This document shows positions 20,001-29,000 of a DNA stretch of 64,000 nucleotides, piece after piece. Source of the stretch: Pseudomonas sp. GGS8 (GTDB lineage Bacteria > Pseudomonadota > Gammaproteobacteria > Pseudomonadales > Pseudomonadaceae); contig NZ_JALJWF010000001.1 in NCBI RefSeq assembly GCF_024168645.1, positions 5,831,501 through 5,895,500 of the forward strand, in the 5' to 3' direction. Position numbers and translations under genes: made by a program. Positions within the stretch are counted from its first letter, which is position 1. Each line of letters opens with the position of its first letter. The notes under the pieces are model-generated. The model was not told where the DNA came from. It saw only the letters and a program-made list of their open reading frames with translations, and did no database searches.

Positions 20001-23000
20001 GCTGCTGCCATCGACCAGCGTCGGGGTGGCAAAGGTCCAGGTGGTGCCGCTCACCGTGGCGGTACCGAGCAAGGTGCTGCCCTCGTAGATCCGCACCACA
20101 TCACCGGCACCGAGTGCCGCGCTGAGGCTGCCGTTGAGTACCGGTGTGCTGTCGTCGGTGCTGCTGCCACTGGCGAAGTCACCCACGTCAGTGCCCACAT
20201 CATCGGTGTAGCTGACGATGCTGGTGGTCACGCTCGGCGCGGTGGTGTCGATCGTCAGCGTAAAGCCGGACGATGCGGTCCCTTCGTTACCGGCGGCATC
20301 GGCCACCACGGCGGTGTAGGTGTGGCTGCTGCCATCGACCAGGGTCGGGGTGGCAAAAGTCCAGGTGGTGCCGGTCACGGTGGCAGTGCCGAGCAAGGTG
20401 CTGCCCTCGTAGATCCGCACCACATCACCGGCACCGAGTGCCGCGCTGAGGCTGCCGTTGAGCACCGGTGTGCTGTCGTCGGTGCTGCTGCCACTGGCGA
20501 AGTCACCCACGTCAGTGCCCACATCATCGGTGTAGCTGACGATGCTGGTGGTCACGCTCGGCGCGGTGGTGTCGATCGTCAGCGTAAAGCCGGACGATGC
20601 GGTCCCTTCGTTACCGGCGGCATCGGCCACCACGGCGGTGTAGGTGTGGCTGCTGCCATCGACCAGGGTCGGGGTGGCAAAAGTCCAGGTGGTGCCGCTC
20701 ACCGTGGCGGTACCGAGCAAGGTGCTGCCCTCGTAGATCCGCACCACATCACCGGCACCGAGTGCCGCGCTGAGGCTGCCGTTGAGCACCGGTGTGCTGT
20801 CGTCGGTGCTGCTGCCACTGGCGAAGTCACCCACGTCAGTGCCCACATCATCGGTGTAGCTGACGATGCTGGTGGTCACGCTCGGCGCGGTGGTATCGAT
20901 CGTCAGCGTAAAGCCGGACGATGCGGTCCCTTCGTTACCGGCGGCATCGGCCACCACGGCGGTGTAGGTGTGGCTGCTGCCATCGACCAGGGTCGGGGTG
21001 GCAAAAGTCCAGGTGGTGCCGCTCACCGTGGCGGTACCGAGCAAGGTGCTGCCCTCGTAGATCCGCACCACATCACCGGCACCGAGTGCCGCGCTGAGGC
21101 TGCCGTTGAGTACCGGTGTGCTGTCGTCGGTGCTGCTGCCACTGGCGAAGTCACCCACGTCAGTGCCCACATCATCGGTGTAGCTGACGATGCTGGTGGT
21201 CACGCTCGGCGCGGTGGTGTCGATCGTCAGCGTAAAGCCGGACGATGCGGTCCCTTCGTTACCGGCGGCATCGGCCACCACGGCGGTGTAGGTGTGGCTG
21301 CTGCCATCGACCAGGGTCGGGGTGGCAAAAGTCCAGGTGGTGCCGGTCACGGTGGCAGTGCCGAGCAAGGTGCTGCCCTCGTAGATCCGCACCACATCAC
21401 CGGCACCGAGTGCCGCGCTGAGGCTGCCGTTGAGCACCGGTGTGCTGTCGTCGGTGCTGCTGCCACTGGCGAAGTCACCCACGTCAGTGCCCACATCATC
21501 GGTGTAGCTGACGATGCTGGTGGTCACGCTCGGCGCGGTGGTATCGATCGTCAGCGTAAAGCCGGACGATGCGGTCCCTTCGTTACCGGCGGCATCGGCC
21601 ACCACGGCGGTGTAGGTGTGGCTGCTGCCATCGACCAGGGTCGGGGTGGCAAAAGTCCAGGTGGTGCCGCTCACCGTGGCGGTACCGAGCAAGGTGCTGC
21701 CCTCGTAGATCCGCACCACATCACCGGCACCGAGTGCCGCGCTGAGGCTGCCGTTGAGTACCGGTGTGCTGTCGTCGGTGCTGCTGCCACTGGCGAAGTC
21801 ACCCACGTCAGTGCCCACATCATCGGTGTAGCTGACGATGCTGGTGGTCACGCTCGGCGCGGTGGTGTCGATCGTCAGCGTAAAGCCGGACGATACGGTC
21901 CCTTCGTTACCCGCAGCATCGGCCACCACGGCGGTGTAGGTGTGGCTGCTGCCATCGACCAGGGTCGGGGTGGCAAAAGTCCAGGTGGTGCCGGTCACGG
22001 TGGCAGTGCCGAGCAAGGTGCTGCCCTCGTAGATCCGCACCACATCACCGGCACCGAGTGCCGCGCTGAGGGTACCGTTGAGCACCGGCGTGCTGTCGTC
22101 GGTGCTGCTGCCACTGGCGAAGTCACCCTGGATGGAGCCCTGGTTGTCGGTGTAGCTGGTGATGCTGGTGGTCATCGTCGGTGCGGTGGTGTCGCTGTAC
22201 GCCACCACGGTGTCCGCCCCCACGTTGCCCGCGGCATCGGTGGCATGGACGGTGACATCGCCGGTCGGTTGATTGACGGGCGAAGTGAGGGTGTAGGAAC
22301 CATCGGCCGCCGCTACGACGCTCGCAGTGCTGCCGTCCGGGTAGGTGACCGTGATCGTGTTGCCTGGCTCGGTCGAGCCGGTCACGGTGACGCTGCCATC
22401 GGCGTTGGTGACCACGCTGGTCGTCGGTGCTGCCGGCGCCGTGGTGTCGCTGTACGCCACCACGGTGTCCGGACCCACATTGCCCGCGGCATCGGTGGCA
22501 TGGACGGTGACATCGCCGGTCGGTTGATTGACGGGCGAAGTGAGGGTGTAGGAACCGTCGGCCGCCGCCACGACGCTGCCGGTAGAACCGTCGGGATAAG
22601 TGACGGTGATCGTGTTGCCTGGCTCGGTCGAGCCGGTCACGGTGACGCTGCCATCGGCGTTGGTGACCACGCTGGTCGTCGGTGCTGCCGGCGCCGTGGT
22701 GTCGCTGTACGCCACCACGGTGTCCGGACCCACATTGCCCGCGGCATCGGTGGCATGGACGGTGACATCGCCGGTCGGTTGATTGACGGGCGAAGTGAGG
22801 GTGTAGGAACCGTCGGCCGCCGCTACGACGCTCGCAGTGCTGCCGTCCGGGTAGGTGACCGTGATCGTGTTGCCTGGCTCGGTCGAGCCGGTCACGGTGA
22901 CGCTGCCATCGGCGTTGGTGACCACGCTGGTCGTCGGTGCTGCCGGCGCCGTGGTGTCGCTGTACGCCACCACGGTGTCCGGACCCACATTGCCCGCGGC

Positions 23001-26000
23001 ATCGGTGGCATGGACGGTGACATCGCCGGTCGGTTGATTGACGGGCGAAGTGAGGGTGTAGGAACCGTCGGCCGCCGCCACGACGCTGCCGGTAGAACCG
23101 TCGGGATAAGTGACGGTGATCGTGTTGCCTGGCTCGGTCGAGCCGGTCACGGTGACGCTGCCATCGGCGTTGGTGACCACGCTGGTCGTCGGTGCTGCCG
23201 GCGCCGTGGTGTCGCTGTACGCCACCACGGTGTCCGGACCCACGTTGCCCGCGGCATCGGTGGCATGGACGGTGACATCGCCGGTCGGTTGATTGACGGG
23301 CGAAGTGAGGGTGTAGGAACCGTCGGCCGCCGCTACGACGCTCGCAGTGCTGCCGTCCGGGTAGGTGACGGTGACCGTGTTGCCTGGCTCGGTCGAGCCG
23401 GTCACGGTGACGCTGCCATCGGGGTTGGTGACCACGCTGGTCGTCGGTGCTGCCGGCGCGGTGGTGTCGCTGTACGCCACCACGGTGTCCGGACCCACGT
23501 TGCCCGCGGCATCGGTGGCATGGACGGTGACATCGCCGGTCGGTTGATTGACGGGCGAAGTGAGGGTGTAGGAACCGTCGGCCGCCGCCACGACGCTGCC
23601 GGTAGAACCGTCGGGATAAGTGACGGTGATCGTGTTGCCTGGCTCGGTCGAGCCGGTCACGGTGACGCTGCCATCGGCGTTGGTGACCACGCTGGTCGTC
23701 GGTGCTGCCGGCGCCGTGGTGTCGCTGTACGCCACCACGGTGTCCGGACCCACATTGCCCGCGGCATCGGTGGCATGGACGGTGACATCGCCGGTCGGTT
23801 GATTGACGGGCGAAGTGAGGGTGTAGGAACCGTCGGCCGCCGCCACCACGCTGCCGGTAGAACCGTCGGGATAAGTGACGGTGACCGTGTTGCCTGGCTC
23901 GGTCGAGCCGGTCACGGTGACGCTGCCATCGGCGTTGGTGACCACGCTGGTCGTCGGTGCTGCCGGCGCGGTGGTGTCGCTGTACGCCACCACGGTGTCC
24001 GGACCCACGTTGCCCGCGGCATCGGTGGCATGGACGGTGACATCGCCGGTCGGTTGATTGACGGGCGAAGTGAGGGTGTAGGAACCGTCGGCCGCCGCTA
24101 CGACGCTCGCAGTGCTGCCGTCCGGGTAGGTGACGGTGACCGTGTTGCCTGGCTCGGTCGAGCCGGTCACGGTGACGCTGCCATCGGGGTTGGTGACCAC
24201 GCTGGTCGTCGGTGCTGCCGGCGCGGTGGTGTCGCTGTACGCCACCACGGTGTCCGGACCCACGTTGCCCGCGGCATCGGTGGCATGGACGGTGACATCG
24301 CCGGTCGGTTGATTGACGGGCGAAGTGAGGGTGTAGGAACCGTCGGCCGCCGCCACGACGCTGCCGGTAGAACCGTCGGGATAAGTGACGGTGATCGTGT
24401 TGCCTGGCTCGGTCGAGCCGGTCACGGTGACGCTGCCATCGGCGTTGGTGACCACGCTGGTCGTCGGTGCTGCCGGCGCCGTGGTGTCGCTGTACGCCAC
24501 CACGGTGTCCGGACCCACATTGCCCGCGGCATCGGTGGCATGGACGGTGACATCGCCGGTCGGTTGATTGACGGGCGAAGTGAGGGTGTAGGAACCGTCG
24601 GCCGCCGCCACCACGCTGCCGGTAGAACCGTCGGGATAAGTGACGGTGACCGTGTTGCCTGGCTCGGTCGAACCGGTCACGGTGACGCTGCCATCGGCGT
24701 TGGTGACCACGCTGGTCGTCGGTGCTGCCGGCGCGGTGGTGTCGCTGTACGCCACCACGGTGTCCGGACCCACGTTGCCCGCGGCATCGGTGGCATGGAC
24801 GGTGACATCGCCGGTCGGTTGATTGACGGGCGAAGTGAGGGTGTAGGAACCGTCGGCCGCCGCCACCACGCTGCCGGTAGAACCGTCGGGATAAGTGACG
24901 GTGACCGTGTTGCCTGGCTCGGTCGAGCCGGTCACGGTGACGCTGCCATCGGCGTTGGTGACCACGCTGGTCGTCGGTGCTGCCGGCGCGGTGGTGTCGC
25001 TGTACGCCACCACGGTGTCCGGACCCACGTTGCCCGCGGCATCGGTGGCATGGACGGTGACATCGCCGGTCGGTTGATTGACGGGCGAAGTGAGGGTGTA
25101 GGAACCGTCGGCCGCCGCTACGACGCTCGCAGTGCTGCCGTCCGGGTAGGTGACGGTGACCGTGTTGCCTGGCTCGGTCGAGCCGGTCACGGTGACGCTG
25201 CCATCGGGGTTGGTGACCACGCTGGTCGTCGGTGCTGCCGGCGCGGTGGTGTCGCTGTACGCCACCACGGTGTCCGGACCCACGTTGCCCGCGGCATCGG
25301 TGGCATGGACGGTGACATCGCCGGTCGGTTGATTGACGGGCGAAGTGAGGGTGTAGGAACCGTCGGCCGCCGCCACGACGCTGCCGGTAGAACCGTCGGG
25401 ATAAGTGACGGTGATCGTGTTGCCTGGCTCGGTCGAGCCGGTCACGGTGACGCTGCCATCGGCGTTGGTGACCACGCTGGTCGTCGGTGCTGCCGGCGCC
25501 GTGGTGTCGCTGTACGCCACCACGGTGTCCGGACCCACATTGCCCGCGGCATCGGTGGCATGGACGGTGACATCGCCGGTCGGTTGATTGACGGGCGAAG
25601 TGAGGGTGTAGGAACCGTCGGCCGCCGCCACCACGCTGCCGGTAGAACCGTCGGGATAAGTGACGGTGACCGTGTTGCCTGGCTCGGTCGAGCCGGTCAC
25701 GGTGACGCTGCCATCGGCGTTGGTGACCACGCTGGTCGTCGGTGCTGCCGGCGCGGTGGTGTCGCTGTACGCCACCACGGTGTCCGGACCCACGTTGCCC
25801 GCGGCATCGGTGGCATGGACGGTGACATCGCCGGTCGGTTGATTGACGGGCGAAGTGAGGGTGTAGGAACCGTCGGCCGCCGCTACGACGCTCGCAGTGC
25901 TGCCGTCCGGGTAGGTGACGGTGACCGTGTTGCCTGGCTCGGTCGAGCCGGTCACGGTGACGCTGCCATCGGGGTTGGTGACCACGCTGGTCGTCGGTGC

Positions 26001-29000
26001 TGCCGGCGCGGTGGTGTCGCTGTACGCCACCACGGTGTCCGGACCCACGTTGCCCGCGGCATCGGTGGCATGGACGGTGACATCGCCGGTCGGTTGATTG
26101 ACGGGCGAAGTGAGGGTGTAGGAACCGTCGGCCGCCGCCACGACGCTGCCGGTAGAACCGTCGGGATAAGTGACGGTGATCGTGTTGCCTGGCTCGGTCG
26201 AGCCGGTCACGGTGACGCTGCCATCGGCGTTGGTGACCACGCTGGTCGTCGGTGCTGCCGGCGCGGTGGTGTCGCTGTACGCCACCACGGTGTCCGGACC
26301 CACGTTGCCCGCGGCATCGGTGGCATGGACGGTGACATCGCCGGTCGGTTGATTCACGGGCGAAGTGAGGGTGTAGGAACCGTCGGCCGCCGCCACCACG
26401 CTGCCGGTAGAACCGTCGGGATAAGTGACGGTGACCGTGTTGCCTGGCTCGGTCGAACCGGTCACGGTGACGCTGCCATCGGCGTTGGTGACCACGCTGG
26501 TCGTCGGTGCTGCCGGCGCCGTGGTGTCGCTGTACGCCACCACGGTGTCCGGACCCACATTGCCCGCGGCATCGGTGGCATGGACGGTGACATCGCCGGT
26601 CGGTTGATTGACGGGCGAAGTGAGGGTGTAGGAACCGTCGGCCGCCGCCACCACGCTGCCGGTAGAACCGTCGGGATAAGTGACGGTGACCGTGTTGCCT
26701 GGCTCGGTCGAACCGGTCACGGTGACGCTGCCATCGGCGTTGGTGACCACGCTGGTCGTCGGTGCTGCCGGCGCGGTGGTGTCGCTGTACGCCACCACGG
26801 TGTCCGGACCCACGTTGCCCGCGGCATCGGTGGCATGGACGGTGACATCGCCGGTCGGTTGATTGACGGGCGAAGTGAGGGTGTAGGAACCGTCGGCCGC
26901 CGCCACCACGCTGCCGGTAGAACCGTCGGGATAAGTGACGGTGACCGTGTTGCCTGGCTCGGTCGAGCCGGTCACGGTGACGCTGCCATCGGCGTTGGTG
27001 ACCACGCTGGTCGTCGGTGCTGCCGGCGCGGTGGTGTCGCTGTACGCCACCACGGTGTCCGGACCCACGTTGCCCGCGGCATCGGTGGCATGGACGGTGA
27101 CATCGCCGGTCGGTTGATTGACGGGCGAAGTGAGGGTGTAGGAACCGTCGGCCGCCGCCACGACGCTGCCGGTAGAACCGTCGGGATAAGTGACGGTGAT
27201 CGTGTTGCCTGGCTCGGTCGAGCCGGTCACGGTGACGCTGCCATCGGCGTTGGTGACCACGCTGGTCGTCGGTGCTGCCGGCGCGGTGGTGTCGCTGTAC
27301 GCCACCACGGTGTCCGGACCCACGTTGCCCGCGGCATCGGTGGCATGGACGGTGACATCGCCGGTCGGTTGATTGACGGGCGAAGTGAGGGTGTAGGAAC
27401 CGTCGGCCGCCGCCACGACGCTGCCGGTAGAACCGTCGGGATAAGTGACGGTGATCGTGTTGCCTGGCTCGGTCGAGCCGGTCACGGTGACGCTGCCATC
27501 GGCGTTGGTGACCACGCTGGTCGTCGGTGCTGCCGGCGCCGTGGTGTCGCTGTACGCCACCACGGTGTCCGGACCCACGTTGCCCGCGGCATCGGTGGCA
27601 TGGACGGTGACATCGCCGGTCGGTTGATTGACGGGCGAAGTGAGGGTGTAGGAACCGTCGGCCGCCGCCACGACGCTGCCGGTAGAACCGTCGGGATAAG
27701 TGACGGTGATCGTGTTGCCTGGCTCGGTCGAGCCGGTCACGGTGACGCTGCCATCGGCGTTGGTGACCACGCTGGTCGTCGGTGCTGCCGGCGCGGTGGT
27801 GTCGCTGTACGCCACCACGGTGTCCGGACCCACGTTGCCCGCGGCATCGGTGGCATGGACGGTGACATCGCCGGTCGGTTGATTCACGGGCGAAGTGAGG
27901 GTGTAGGAACCGTCGGCCGCCGCCACCACGCTGCCGGTAGAACCGTCGGGATAAGTGACGGTGACCGTGTTGCCTGGCTCGGTCGAACCGGTCACGGTGA
28001 CGCTGCCATCGGCGTTGGTGACCACGCTGGTCGTCGGTGCTGCCGGCGCCGTGGTGTCGCTGTACGCCACCACGGTGTCCGGACCCACATTGCCCGCGGC
28101 ATCGGTGGCATGGACGGTGACATCGCCGGTCGGTTGATTGACGGGCGAAGTGAGGGTGTAGGAACCGTCGGCCGCCGCCACCACGCTGCCGGTAGAACCG
28201 TCGGGATAAGTGACGGTGACCGTGTTGCCTGGCTCGGTCGAACCGGTCACGGTGACGCTGCCATCGGCGTTGGTGACCACGCTGGTCGTCGGTGCTGCCG
28301 GCGCGGTGGTGTCGCTGTACGCCACCACGGTGTCCGGACCCACGTTGCCCGCGGCATCGGTGGCATGGACGGTGACATCGCCGGTCGGTTGATTGACGGG
28401 CGAAGTGAGGGTGTAGGAACCGTCGGCCGCCGCCACGACGCTGCCGGTAGAACCGTCGGGATAAGTGACGGTGATCGTGTTGCCTGGCTCGGTCGAGCCG
28501 GTCACGGTGACGCTGCCATCGGCGTTGGTGACCACGCTGGTCGTCGGTGCTGCCGGCGCGGTGGTGTCGCTGTACGCCACCACGGTGTCCGGACCCACGT
28601 TGCCCGCGGCATCGGTGGCATGGACGGTGACATCGCCGGTCGGTTGATTGACGGGCGAAGTGAGGGTGTAGGAACCGTCGGCCGCCGCCACGACGCTGCC
28701 GGTAGAACCGTCGGGATAAGTGACGGTGATCGTGTTGCCTGGCTCGGTCGAGCCGGTCACGGTGACGCTGCCATCGGCGTTGGTGACCACGCTGGTCGTC
28801 GGTGCTGCCGGCGCCGTGGTGTCGCTGTACGCCACCACGGTGTCCGGACCCACGTTGCCCGCGGCATCGGTGGCATGGACGGTGACATCGCCGGTCGGTT
28901 GATTCACGGGCGAAGTGAGGGTGTAGGAACCGTCGGCCGCCGCCACCACGCTGCCGGTAGAACCGTCGGGATAAGTGACGGTGACCGTGTTGCCTGGCTC

